From Hespellia sp. (GTDB taxonomy: Bacteria > Bacillota > Clostridia > Lachnospirales > Lachnospiraceae), in the NCBI GenBank assembly GCA_028693555.1, contig JAQUVD010000007.1, positions 45,457 through 109,456 on the forward strand: a stretch of DNA of 64,000 nt, in the 5' to 3' direction. A program made the position numbers and the translations under genes. Shown here piece by piece: positions 25,511 to 33,782 of the stretch (within the stretch, counting starts at the first letter, position 1; each line of letters starts with the position of its first letter). The notes below the pieces were generated by a model that made no database searches, had not been told where the DNA came from, and was given only the letters and a program-made list of their open reading frames with translations.

Positions 25511-26419
25511 ATGACATATCAGGATATTGAGACATTTCTGACCATCGTTACCAGCCCTACGTTATCGAAAGCTGCAGAAACCCTGTATATTACACAGCCG
25601 GCGCTCAGTCATAGACTCTCTTCATTGGAGGGAGAACTGGGAACAAATCTGATTGTACGTCAGAAAGGTGTGCGTACCATTGAATTAACAGAAGCAGGAA
25701 AACGGTTTATTCCGGTGGCAGAAAAATGGGAACAATTATGGCAGGAAACAAAAGAGATTAATTATAAGGCACCGATGTCACCACTTCGCATTGCCAATGT
25801 GGACAGCCTGAATATTTACTTCATGCCGAAGGTATATACAGGATTTATTAAGAATCACAAAGACTGCAGACTGAATATTTCTACGATGAGGTCAAACGCA
25901 GCTTACGAAGCAATCGAAAATCAAACAGTAGACCTTGCACTTGTCACGAATCCACATTTTTTCAAAAAGGTTCATACAAGGTCGCTATTTCATGAATCGA
26001 TGAAGTTTATCTGCAGCAAAAAGACAGATTACGCGGAGGTGGTTTCCCCGGATGACCTGTCTGTGGAAAATGAGATATTTATTCCCTGGAGTTCCCCGTT
26101 TCTGATGTGGCACGATTACTGGTTTGGAAATACGCAGGAGAAGAGAATCTCGTTGGATAATATGTCGCTGTTCGAACAGTTTCTTCATCTGGAAAATGCA
26201 TGGGCAATTGTACCGTCTACGATTGCGTATACCTTGGAGAAAAAGACATATTTCCGTACTTGCAGGATGACAAATGGACCTGAAGCAAGAACCTGCTATG
26301 CAATCTATAGTGATAAAAGAAAGCAGATTGATTTGCAGCAGGAGTTTCTTGATACTTTGGCTCAGGTCGCCGGTCAGTTCCCGGATGTGGAGATAGCAAA
26401 AACACAGTTTAGGACGTAG
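25511..26419 (+). CDS. LysR-family transcriptional regulator
   Basis: 302 residues. The winged helix contains LSKAAETLYITQPALSHRLSSLE (18-40), followed by a substrate-binding-like effector domain. The divergent DUF1275 gene is the likely target. The last four codons, including the TAG stop, lie inside the left arm of a dispersed hairpin repeat, so the natural C-terminus may have been altered when that repeat arrived. Confidence 0.9.
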   Translation: MTYQDIETFLTIVTSPTLSKAAETLYITQPALSHRLSSLEGELGTNLIVRQKGVRTIELTEAGKRFIPVAEKWEQLWQETKEINYKAPMSPLRIANVDSLNIYFMPKVYTGFIKNHKDCRLNISTMRSNAAYEAIENQTVDLALVTNPHFFKKVHTRSLFHESMKFICSKKTDYAEVVSPDDLSVENEIFIPWSSPFLMWHDYWFGNTQEKRISLDNMSLFEQFLHLENAWAIVPSTIAYTLEKKTYFRTCRMTNGPEARTCYAIYSDKRKQIDLQQEFLDTLAQVAGQFPDVEIAKTQFRT

Positions 26420-26449
26420 TATTTTTCGAAAATACTACGTCCTAAACTG
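26405..26449. repeat. Dispersed hairpin repeat, copy 1 (terminator-like)
   Basis: A perfect 21 bp stem with a TCG loop, core GGACGTAGTATTTT, overlapping the end of the LysR gene. The conserved tail TGCATTTTGCCCGTCAGA follows (26448-26465). The same hairpin plus tail arrangement occurs at 29773 and 49431. The T-rich tail suggests it ends transcription. Confidence 0.85.
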
Positions 26450-26473
26450 CATTTTGCCCGTCAGAAAATGCGA

Positions 26474-26502
26474 TTGACAAAGAAGAAAGCCAATGGTATG
26501 AT
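26474..26502 (+). promoter_or_regulatory. Promoter of the copper ATPase gene
   Basis: A consensus TTGACA (26474-26479) and TATGAT (26497-26502) at 17-base spacing. The CsoR-type operator begins five bases downstream and covers the transcription start. Confidence 0.75.
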
Positions 26503-26506
26503 ACTG

Positions 26507-26527
26507 ATATACCCATACGGGGTATAT
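26507..26527. promoter_or_regulatory. CsoR-type copper operator
   Basis: ATATACCC and GGGTATAT (8 bp arms) flank ATACG, matching the GTATACCC/GGGTATAC architecture of CsoR operators. Placed at the transcription start of the CopA gene, it would block transcription until Cu(I) releases the repressor. No csoR gene is in the window; it must act from elsewhere. Confidence 0.7.
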
Positions 26528-26600
26528 AAACGACAGAAGTGTATAAAATGGTTGTTAGTGGTAAGAACTAAAGTTATTTAGAAAGTAAGGAGGATTTACT

Positions 26601-29180
26601 TTGGAGAAATATAATATAACAGGAATGACGTGTGCGGCCTGCTCTGCGCATGTTGAGAAAGCAGTGGGTGGTGTTCCGGGCGTGGATTCGGTCACGGTCA
26701 GTCTGCTCACGAATTCAATGAATATAGAAGGAAACGCAAAGTCTGATGCAGTCATAGAAGCAGTTGAGAAAGCGGGATACGGTGCATCCCCGGCAAGTGA
26801 GAGTCAGGAGGGAAGCACGGGAACACGGGAAGAATCACTGGCAGACCGTGAGACGCCGCTCCTAAAAAAGCGTCTGATTGCATCCTTATGTTTTCTGGCA
26901 CCGCTCATGTACATTTCGATGGGACACATGATGTGGGGATGGCCCCTTCCCGGATTTTTAGATGGGAATCATGTGGCAATGGGGCTTACAGAGTTGCTGT
27001 TGACGGTCATTGTAATGATAATCAATCAGCGATTCTTTATCAGTGGATTCACGAGTCTGATTCACGGTGCTCCTAATATGGATACGCTGGTCGCACTCGG
27101 CGCATCCGCAGCATTTGTGTATAGCACATATGCACTCTATGCGATGACGGGCGCAATGATGATAGGTGATACAGCAGCAGTGGAAATGTACATGATGGAG
27201 TTTTACTTTGAATCATCCGCTATGATTCTGACGCTGATCACGGTCGGGAAAATGCTGGAGGCTCACTCAAAGGGTAAGACAACGGATGCATTAAAAAATC
27301 TCATGAAGCTTGCTCCTAAGACCGCAACACTTCTAATTGATGGGGAAGAGAAAACGGTTGGAATCGAGCAGGTACAATTGGGCGATATATTTGTGGTAAG
27401 ACCAGGGGAGAGCATCCCGGTAGACGGAGTCATCACAGATGGAAACTGCGCAGTTGACGAGTCTGCGCTGACAGGGGAGAGCATCCCGGTCGATAAAGAA
27501 ACAGGGCACACGGTTTCTGCAGCGACCATCAATCAGTCAGGCTTTATTACCTGCCGTGCAACGCGGGTTGGAAATGACACAACACTTTCACAGATTATCC
27601 AGATGGTGAGTGATGCCGCAGCGACGAAAGCGCCGATTGCGAAAATTGCAGATCAGGTATCGGGCATCTTCGTTCCGGTAGTGATTGTTGTTTCACTGAT
27701 AACGCTGGCTGTGTGGCTGTTTGTAGGGCAGACAGTGGGATTTGCACTCGCGCGGGCAATTTCTGTTCTGGTTATCAGCTGTCCATGCGCGCTGGGTCTT
27801 GCGACACCGGTTGCGATTATGGTAGGAAATGGAAAAGCTGCTAAGAACGGGATTCTGTTCAAGACAGCCGCATCGCTTGAGGCAACCGGAAGGACCGAAA
27901 TCATTGCGATGGATAAGACGGGAACACTCACTCACGGAAAGCCAAGTGTAACGGACATCATCCCTGCAGAGGGAATCAGTGAACATGATTTACTGATTGC
28001 AGCATATTCGCTGGAGCAGAAGAGTGAGCATCCGCTTGCAAATGCAATCGTAACATATGGACGAGAAGCGAAACTTCCCATTCTGGACAGTACAGACTTT
28101 AAGGTGGCATCAGGAAATGGATTGTCCGCCACCATTGGTGAAGTAAAGATCATCGGTGGAAATGCAGCATTTATAGAAAAGCAAATGAAAGGTTCTGCGA
28201 ATGCGTCAGTAATCACGGCAGATGTCCGGCAAACTGCAGATGACCTTGCAATGGAAGGAAAGACACCGTTATATTTTGCCAAGGAGAATCAACTGCTGGG
28301 AATCATTGCAGTTGCAGATGTAATTAAGGAAAATGCAAAAGCCGTTGTCGGCGAACTGCGTAACATGGGGATTGAAGTGGTTATGCTCACCGGTGACAAC
28401 AGCCGTACAGCAAATGCGATTGGAAAACAGATCGGTGTGGACGATGTCATTTCCGATGTGCTTCCGGCAGGGAAGGAAGATCAGATTCGCAGGCTTTCGG
28501 AATATGGCAGAGTAGCAATGGTCGGAGACGGAATCAATGATGCTCCTGCGCTGACAAGAGCAGATGTCGGAATCGCAATCGGAGCGGGAACAGACGTCGC
28601 AATTGATGCGGCAGATGTTATCTTGGTCAAGAGTGAACTGCAAGACATTCCGGCAGCAGTGAGACTGAGCCGAAGTGTCATCCGCAATATCCATGAGAAC
28701 TTATTCTGGGCGTTTATTTATAACGTTGTTGGAATTCCATTGGCAGCAGGCGTGTGGATTCATCTCTTTGGATGGAAATTAAATCCCATGTTCGGTGCAG
28801 CGGCAATGAGTTTATCCAGCTTTTGTGTAGTAACAAATGCATTGCGCCTGAACTTTGTTCAGATGTATAATAGCAGTAGAGATAAGAAGAGAAAGAAGCA
28901 GATTCATCTAGAACTTGATCAGAACATGAAATATAAAAAAGAAGAGGAGAAAGAAACGATGACAAAGAAAATGACAATCAAAGGAATGATGTGCGGACAT
29001 TGTGAGGCAAGTGTAAAAAAGGCATTAGAGGCAGTGGAAGGTGTGACGGAAGCAGAAGTGAGTCATGAAGCCGGAACAGCACTCGTATCCATGGGACAGG
29101 AAGTCAGTGATGAGGTGCTCACAAAGGCGGTGACAGATCAGGACTATGAAGTAGTGAGTGTGGCGCATACAGAGATATAG
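26601..29180 (+). CDS. copA: Cu(I)-exporting P1B-ATPase CopA with C-terminal chaperone domain
   Basis: 859 residues, TTG start at 26601 behind AAGGAGG. An N-terminal metal-binding domain (GMTCAACSAHVEK), membrane helices, the copper-gating motif CPC at C394-P-C396 in SCPCALGLATP, phosphorylated D438 in DKTGTLT, HP motif SEHPLAN, and hinge GDGINDAPAL. It pumps Cu(I) out of the cell. Unusually, a second metal-binding domain of about 70 residues with GMMCGHCEAS (C798, C801) is attached at the C-terminus through a charged linker. An internal ATG at 28959, with its own AGGAG, would yield that domain alone, a CopZ-sized copper chaperone. Confidence 0.93.
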   Translation: MEKYNITGMTCAACSAHVEKAVGGVPGVDSVTVSLLTNSMNIEGNAKSDAVIEAVEKAGYGASPASESQEGSTGTREESLADRETPLLKKRLIASLCFLAPLMYISMGHMMWGWPLPGFLDGNHVAMGLTELLLTVIVMIINQRFFISGFTSLIHGAPNMDTLVALGASAAFVYSTYALYAMTGAMMIGDTAAVEMYMMEFYFESSAMILTLITVGKMLEAHSKGKTTDALKNLMKLAPKTATLLIDGEEKTVGIEQVQLGDIFVVRPGESIPVDGVITDGNCAVDESALTGESIPVDKETGHTVSAATINQSGFITCRATRVGNDTTLSQIIQMVSDAAATKAPIAKIADQVSGIFVPVVIVVSLITLAVWLFVGQTVGFALARAISVLVISCPCALGLATPVAIMVGNGKAAKNGILFKTAASLEATGRTEIIAMDKTGTLTHGKPSVTDIIPAEGISEHDLLIAAYSLEQKSEHPLANAIVTYGREAKLPILDSTDFKVASGNGLSATIGEVKIIGGNAAFIEKQMKGSANASVITADVRQTADDLAMEGKTPLYFAKENQLLGIIAVADVIKENAKAVVGELRNMGIEVVMLTGDNSRTANAIGKQIGVDDVISDVLPAGKEDQIRRLSEYGRVAMVGDGINDAPALTRADVGIAIGAGTDVAIDAADVILVKSELQDIPAAVRLSRSVIRNIHENLFWAFIYNVVGIPLAAGVWIHLFGWKLNPMFGAAAMSLSSFCVVTNALRLNFVQMYNSSRDKKRKKQIHLELDQNMKYKKEEEKETMTKKMTIKGMMCGHCEASVKKALEAVEGVTEAEVSHEAGTALVSMGQEVSDEVLTKAVTDQDYEVVSVAHTEI

Positions 29181-29285
29181 AAATTTATTGGGAAAGTTTT
29201 ACCTACAATTTACAGAAACAAGGTGGATAGTAAAGTGGATATTTTATTATAATGAGAACAAATATATCGTTTAGGAGGAAATATA

Positions 29286-29768
29286 ATGCTCTCAATAGGT
29301 GATAAAGTAGTCCATAGTCCGGAAGGTGTATGTAAAGTAGAAGAAATCTGTATCCTAGAAATGCAAAAACAGAAACGTAAATATTACAGATTGCGCTCGA
29401 TCGTAGATGATAAAATTGTTGTGTATATTCCAACGGACAACACAAAAATTCAGACACGCGAACTGAAGTCAAGGGAAGAGATTCAAAGCATTCTTCAGCT
29501 GGAGCCGGATGGAACAAAGTTCCTGCAACAGAACATGCAGAAAAGAGCAGCCGTACAGAAAAAAGCGATTTACGAAGATAATTCAGCATTGGTTATGAAG
29601 CTGATTAAACTGTATGTAAGAAAAAATGAGCAGGCATATTTATCGATCATGGATAAAAACTGGTTAAAGCTTGCGGAGAGATATTTATTTTCAGAGATTG
29701 CAGAAGTGATGGGATGTGAGTATGCTGCATTTGTGCAGGAAAGTCATAGAAATATATGTTTTAGTTAG
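29286..29768 (+). CDS. CarD/CdnL-type RNA polymerase-binding regulator
   Basis: 160 residues. The N-terminal Tudor-like RNA polymerase interaction domain begins MLSIGDKVVHSPEGVCKVEEI and includes the YYRL strand; a helical DNA-contact domain follows. Members bind the beta subunit and stabilise open promoter complexes. RBS TTAGGAGG is strong. It lies between the copper ATPase and copy 2 of the hairpin repeat and looks monocistronic. Confidence 0.88.
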   Translation: MLSIGDKVVHSPEGVCKVEEICILEMQKQKRKYYRLRSIVDDKIVVYIPTDNTKIQTRELKSREEIQSILQLEPDGTKFLQQNMQKRAAVQKKAIYEDNSALVMKLIKLYVRKNEQAYLSIMDKNWLKLAERYLFSEIAEVMGCEYAAFVQESHRNICFS

Positions 29769-29772
29769 CTTG

Positions 29773-29811
29773 TTTAGGACATCGTGTTTGTTAGAAATAC
29801 GATGTCCTAAA
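29773..29811. repeat. Dispersed hairpin repeat, copy 2
   Basis: A 17 bp stem with one G-T pair (TTTAGGACATCGT with ACGATGTCCTAAA at the base, loop GTTAG), beginning four bases after the CarD-like stop. The tail TTGCTTTT and CGTCAGA at 29825-29831 correspond to the tails of copies 1 and 3. Confidence 0.8.
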
Positions 29812-29841
29812 TTGCTTTTAGATCGTCGTCAGATTTTGCGG

Positions 29842-29870
29842 TTGATTTTCGGTTGGATGCATGCTATAGT
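29842..29870 (+). promoter_or_regulatory. Orphan promoter before a gene-free stretch
   Basis: TTGATT (29842-29847) and TATAGT (29865-29870), 17-base spacing. Downstream, 29877-29986, I see no gene but a perfect dyad TGTCAATT-C-AATTGACA (29894-29910) and a tandem ATTTCGAAA repeat (29931-29939 and 29945-29953). A long leader of the next gene or a small RNA is possible. Confidence 0.35.
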
Positions 29871-29986
29871 ATTTTTTACAGGTATCGAATTTCTGTCAAT
29901 TCAATTGACATCTCGAGCCTCAAGAATCTTATTTCGAAAATTTCATTTCGAAACTATCATTGTATTACTTATATATCGTAAAAGTA

Positions 29987-30016
29987 TTGCCTAAATATCT
30001 TGAATGGACTTATAAT
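29987..30016 (+). promoter_or_regulatory. Promoter of the HTH-Uma2 gene
   Basis: TTGCCT (29987-29992) and TATAAT (30011-30016), 18-base spacing, 50 bases before the ATG. Confidence 0.6.
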
Positions 30017-30066
30017 ATATACTAATATAAACAATTAGATCTTAAAGAAAAACGAGGAGAAAGAAT

Positions 30067-30849
30067 ATGACATTAGATGAGATGTTAGAAGCTATGGAAA
30101 CACAGGGATATAGCTATGAAATGATTGCAGAGCAGATTGGATTCGGGAAAGAGCGAGTAAAAGAAGCTTTAAGCACACATGAGCCGCCTTGGGATTATAA
30201 TGTTCTAATTGCATTAACACACTATTTTGAAAAGAGAGATTCAAAACAGAATGTGGTGTCTGAGAGTATGGCATACCATGTTGAAAAACAGCAGGGGGAC
30301 TATACAATTGCGGATTACTATGCACTTCCAGATAATTCCAGAGCAGAATTGATTGATGGAATACTCTATGATATGGCGGCACCGACACTCTTTCATCAGG
30401 GGATTGCATCTGAGGTATACAGACAGCTCGCAAATTACATTCGTGATAAAAAAGGAAAGTGTATTCCATTTTTGGCACCGGCAGATGTTCAACTGAATCA
30501 GGATGATTATACAATGATACAGCCAGATGTTTTTCTTGTATGTAGAAAAGGATTCATAGATAGGAAATGCCTGCATGGAGCACCGGACTGGGTGATGGAA
30601 GTAGTTTCGCCATCGACAAAAAGTAAAGATTTAATTTTGAAATTGAATCAATACAAAACTGCAGGGGTAAGAGAATATTGGATTGTAGATCCGGAAAAAG
30701 AAACGGTAACCGTTCATGATTTTGCAAACAGTCATTTTCCAAGGGACTACACATTTGAAGATGTAATTCCAATGGGAATTTATCGTGGTGATTTTAAAAT
30801 GGATATGGCGGAAATAAGTACATATTTAAAACATTTCTTTGTTGATTAG
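30067..30849 (+). CDS. Uma2-family PD-(D/E)XK nuclease with N-terminal helix-turn-helix
   Basis: 260 residues. Residues 1-60 form a helical domain resembling a helix-turn-helix (YSYEMIAEQIGFGKERVKEAL). Residues about 78-255 are a Uma2/DUF820 restriction-endonuclease-like domain: AELIDGILYDMAAPT, the acidic pair in QPDVFLV and WVMEVVSPSTKSKD, then LKLNQYKTAGVREYWIVDP. Both parts of the PD-(D/E)XK site look intact. Uma2 proteins are numerous in cyanobacteria and Clostridia with unknown roles, often mobile. The DNA-binding domain in front suggests self-targeting or autoregulation. Confidence 0.85.
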   Translation: MTLDEMLEAMETQGYSYEMIAEQIGFGKERVKEALSTHEPPWDYNVLIALTHYFEKRDSKQNVVSESMAYHVEKQQGDYTIADYYALPDNSRAELIDGILYDMAAPTLFHQGIASEVYRQLANYIRDKKGKCIPFLAPADVQLNQDDYTMIQPDVFLVCRKGFIDRKCLHGAPDWVMEVVSPSTKSKDLILKLNQYKTAGVREYWIVDPEKETVTVHDFANSHFPRDYTFEDVIPMGIYRGDFKMDMAEISTYLKHFFVD

Positions 30850-30867
30850 CAGATAGGTGGCTTGACA

Positions 30868-30913
30868 ATATCCGATATCGGACTTAATATATAATAAGTC
30901 CGATATCGGATAT
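30868..30913. promoter_or_regulatory. Paired palindromic MarR operators over the MarR-MATE promoter
   Basis: TCCGATATCGGA occurs at 30871-30882 and 30899-30910. The two sites are themselves mirror images within a perfect 19 bp inverted repeat with an 8-base centre. TTGACA at 30862-30867 and TAATAT at 30885-30890 (17-base spacing) form the promoter, so one operator fills the spacer and the other covers the transcription start. This is a strong autorepression design. Confidence 0.8.
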
Positions 30914-30966
30914 TCTTTTTCAGCAAATGTAGACAGAAAGTGAATGAAATCAGGAGGATGCTAAGT

Positions 30967-31416
30967 ATGAATGATAAAATCAGGGAACAAATGAAGGTCT
31001 ACGACCAATTATATAAAGAGCAAGCCGATTTCTACTGCAAAGCAGCGCAGTGGGCAGGGCTGTCAGATGCTGCGCACTGGGTGCTATACCGTCTCTATGG
31101 AGAAAAGCGCGATATGGTGCAAAGCGAACTGTGTAAAGAATGGTTTTATTCTAAGCAGACGATCAATTCTGCAGTTGCCAGACTCGTAGAGGCAGGTTAT
31201 GTGGAACTGAAACAGGAGAGTGGGAAAGGACATAGAAAATGGATTATGCTTACGAAGGCCGGGAAGGGCTTCAGCAAAAAATATGTAGCTCCCATTTTGA
31301 CAGCAGAGCAGAATTCATTTGAAATTCTAACAGATGAGGAACGGGAGATTCTGATTCGATTGATGAAGAAGCAGTTAGAGGAATTAAACAAAGGAGTAGA
31401 AGGGCTATGGCAGTAA
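30967..31416 (+). CDS. MarR-family transcriptional repressor
   Basis: 149 residues, winged helix with recognition-helix region WFYSKQTINSAVARLVEAGYVEL and a wing (ESGKGHRKWIMLTKAG). The ATG at 30967 has AGGAGG 10 bases upstream. It overlaps the MATE transporter gene by 10 bases. It most likely represses the operon by binding the two TCCGATATCGGA palindromes at the promoter, releasing when a toxic small molecule binds. Confidence 0.92.
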   Translation: MNDKIREQMKVYDQLYKEQADFYCKAAQWAGLSDAAHWVLYRLYGEKRDMVQSELCKEWFYSKQTINSAVARLVEAGYVELKQESGKGHRKWIMLTKAGKGFSKKYVAPILTAEQNSFEILTDEEREILIRLMKKQLEELNKGVEGLWQ

Positions 31417-32735
31417 AGATATCAGATCACTTTACGTTTAAAAGGTTAATACGGTTTGTTGCACCGTGTATTGCGATGATGATTGTGACATCTGTTTACA
31501 GTATTGTAGATGGATTCTTTGTGTCGAATTTTGCCGGAAAGAATGCATTTGCAGCAGTAAATCTAATCATGCCTGTATTAATGGGGCTTTCTGCGTTCGG
31601 ATTTATGATTGGAACGGGTGGAAGTGCACTGGTTGCGTTTACCTTTGGACAGGGGGAAAAAGAGCGGGCGAATCAGATTTTTTCTATGTTAATAGAGCTT
31701 GTTTTTCTGGCTGGCGTTATAGTTTCTATTCTGGGAACTGTTTTCATGCCACAGATTGTACATGCACTTGGCGCAAGTGACTTGATTTTTGCCGACAGTG
31801 TATTATATGGAAGAATTATGTTGATATCCTTGACTTTTTATATGATGCAGAACAGCTTTCAAAGCTTTCTGGCCACCGCGGAACGCGCAAAGATGGGACT
31901 TATGATTTCGCTCGCAATGGGACTTTTGAACGGATTTTTGGATTTCCTATTTGTCTATGTGCTGCATCTGGGAATTGCAGGTGCCGGAATCGCAACTGCA
32001 ATTGCAGAGATTCTGGGAGGGACAATACCGTTTTTTTACTTTGCGCGTGAGAATGCAAGCTGGCTGCGCTTTCATATTACGAAGCTGGATTTTCGAGCAA
32101 TTCGCAAAGCATGTGCAAATGGTTCGTCCGAAATGCTTACGAATTTATCCACCTCCATTGTTGGAATCCTCTATAATTTCCAATTAATGAAATATGCGGC
32201 AGAAAATGGAGTGGCGGCATATGGTGTTGTCATGTATGTGTCATTTATATTCATGGCATTTTATTTTGGCTATGCAATCGGAATCGGACCGGTGGTTGGG
32301 TATCATTATGGAGCCGGTCATTGCGACGAGCTAAAAAACTTACTGCGTAAGAGTCTGCTGGTCACCACGGTAGCAGCGGTTGTAATGACATGTCTCGGAC
32401 AATTCGGTGCAGAACCAATTGCGAAGGTGTTTGTAGGGTACGATGCACAGCTGCTTGCAATTACGGCAAGAGCACTTCAGATTTATTCATTTGCATTTTT
32501 ACTCAATGGGTTTAACATTTTCGGCTCGGCATTTTTTACCGGACTGAATAATGGAAAGATTTCTGCGATGATTTCGGTTCTGAGAACCCTTGTCATTCAG
32601 GTGAGCGCTATCTTGATTCTTCCGATTTTCTTTGGCATCGATGGAGTCTGGTGCGCGATTATAGTGGCGGAAGGGATCACACTGTTTATCACGGCTTTTT
32701 TCCTTCTTACGAAGCAAAAAAACTATGGGTATTAG
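31407..32735 (+). CDS. MATE-family multidrug efflux transporter
   Basis: 442 residues, about twelve membrane segments in two homologous halves; starts VDGFFVSNFAG (MATE motif) and carries GTGGSALVAFTFGQGEKERANQIF. It exports cationic drugs or metabolites with Na+ or H+. The ATG lies inside the end of the MarR gene. Its 3' end overlaps the convergent AraC gene by 29 bases. Confidence 0.92.
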   Translation: MAVKISDHFTFKRLIRFVAPCIAMMIVTSVYSIVDGFFVSNFAGKNAFAAVNLIMPVLMGLSAFGFMIGTGGSALVAFTFGQGEKERANQIFSMLIELVFLAGVIVSILGTVFMPQIVHALGASDLIFADSVLYGRIMLISLTFYMMQNSFQSFLATAERAKMGLMISLAMGLLNGFLDFLFVYVLHLGIAGAGIATAIAEILGGTIPFFYFARENASWLRFHITKLDFRAIRKACANGSSEMLTNLSTSIVGILYNFQLMKYAAENGVAAYGVVMYVSFIFMAFYFGYAIGIGPVVGYHYGAGHCDELKNLLRKSLLVTTVAAVVMTCLGQFGAEPIAKVFVGYDAQLLAITARALQIYSFAFLLNGFNIFGSAFFTGLNNGKISAMISVLRTLVIQVSAILILPIFFGIDGVWCAIIVAEGITLFITAFFLLTKQKNYGY

Positions 32736-33615
32736 CCTGTGATTTACGAAATTCACGAGGCGTACAGCGATATTGCCGGAGAAACAGCTTGGAATAATAA
32801 CTCGGATTGTTAAAGCCACATTCCAATGCAATCTCCGTGATTGGCATTATTGTATTTTTTAAAAGGTCTGCACTCATCTGCAGGCGATAATTATTCAAGA
32901 AATCAAATGGCCGCTGCTGAATTTGCTGTCGAAAGACACTGCAGCACTTGCTGCGGCAGATCGTAGCAGAATTTGCAATATCTTCCAATGAGATGGATTC
33001 TTTATAGTGTGTATGAATAAAAGAAACCATCATCCGCAGTGATTGAACATCCGGCGGCAAGGTACTTGCAGGATGATCATCCAATATATGTTTCAGCCTG
33101 CAGATGGAAGCCCACAACGTGTACAGCATTCCAATTACATTTATTTCGTAACCGGAGTCCTGTGCTTCTTTTTTTGCTAAAATGTCCCGAACAAGCTGTG
33201 TGATTTCAAGCTGTTCCGATTGGCGAGCCCATAGGTAGGGGAGACGTTGATTATCCAAAATCGGAGCGACATACTGTTCAAAAAGGTTTCTGTTTGCGGA
33301 TAAAAGAGATGGATGAAAAAGAATGCAGGTAAATTCACATTCGTGTTCGCAAAACGAATATCCGTAGTGCATCTCTTTTGAATTGATGAGAAGGGTATCG
33401 TCTTTTTTTAGCAGCACGGTCTGTCCATTGATATAGTAATTCATTTCGCCGGAGATAATCTGAATCAATTCAATATCATCATGCCAGTGACAGACGGCAC
33501 GCATGTCCGGGTAATTAGACAGAAGGCCCCGCTGAATATAGAGTGGAATTCCCGGGGAATCGTAATGTATGATCTCTGAAAAATCTGCCATTGTATCAAT
33601 TTGAATTTTTGCCAT
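32707..33615 (-). CDS. AraC-family regulator with cupin sensor domain
   Basis: 302 residues. An N-terminal cupin (CHWHDDIELIQIISGEMNYYINGQ) is followed by a linker and two C-terminal helix-turn-helix motifs (ISLEDIANSATICRSKCCSVFRQ and MPITEIALECGFNNPSYYSKLFLRQYRCTPREFR). I chose the ATG at 33615; the ATG at 33624 sits on top of the ribosome site. It is divergent from the second MATE gene and probably controls it. A direct repeat TTGTGGAAA in the intergenic region is a candidate site. Confidence 0.9.
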   Translation of the reverse strand: MAKIQIDTMADFSEIIHYDSPGIPLYIQRGLLSNYPDMRAVCHWHDDIELIQIISGEMNYYINGQTVLLKKDDTLLINSKEMHYGYSFCEHECEFTCILFHPSLLSANRNLFEQYVAPILDNQRLPYLWARQSEQLEITQLVRDILAKKEAQDSGYEINVIGMLYTLWASICRLKHILDDHPASTLPPDVQSLRMMVSFIHTHYKESISLEDIANSATICRSKCCSVFRQQIQQRPFDFLNNYRLQMSADLLKNTIMPITEIALECGFNNPSYYSKLFLRQYRCTPREFRKSQANTHSFFAS

Positions 33616-33632
33616 TCTATACATCCTTTCTT

Positions 33633-33660
33633 TTGTGGAAATATTTCCTGCTTGTGGAAA
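33633..33660. promoter_or_regulatory. Direct repeat between AraC and MATE genes
   Basis: TTGTGGAAA at 33633-33641 and 33652-33660, 19 bases apart, the kind of direct repeat bound by AraC-type dimers. It lies between the divergent AraC regulator and the second MATE gene, close to the regulator start. Confidence 0.4.
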
Positions 33661-33782
33661 ATTATTATAGTTTTAAGGGATATAGTAGTAGAAACTGGTT
33701 TTAATATAGAATATTATATCAATTAGAGAACGGAACGTAAAGGGAAATGTATAGAAAACAAAACGAGAAGGAGAAAGTTTCT

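Noticed and set aside
29716..29994. Open frame after the CarD-like gene
   Set aside because: No ribosome site, overlaps the hairpin repeat and an orphan promoter, and no recognisable sequence.
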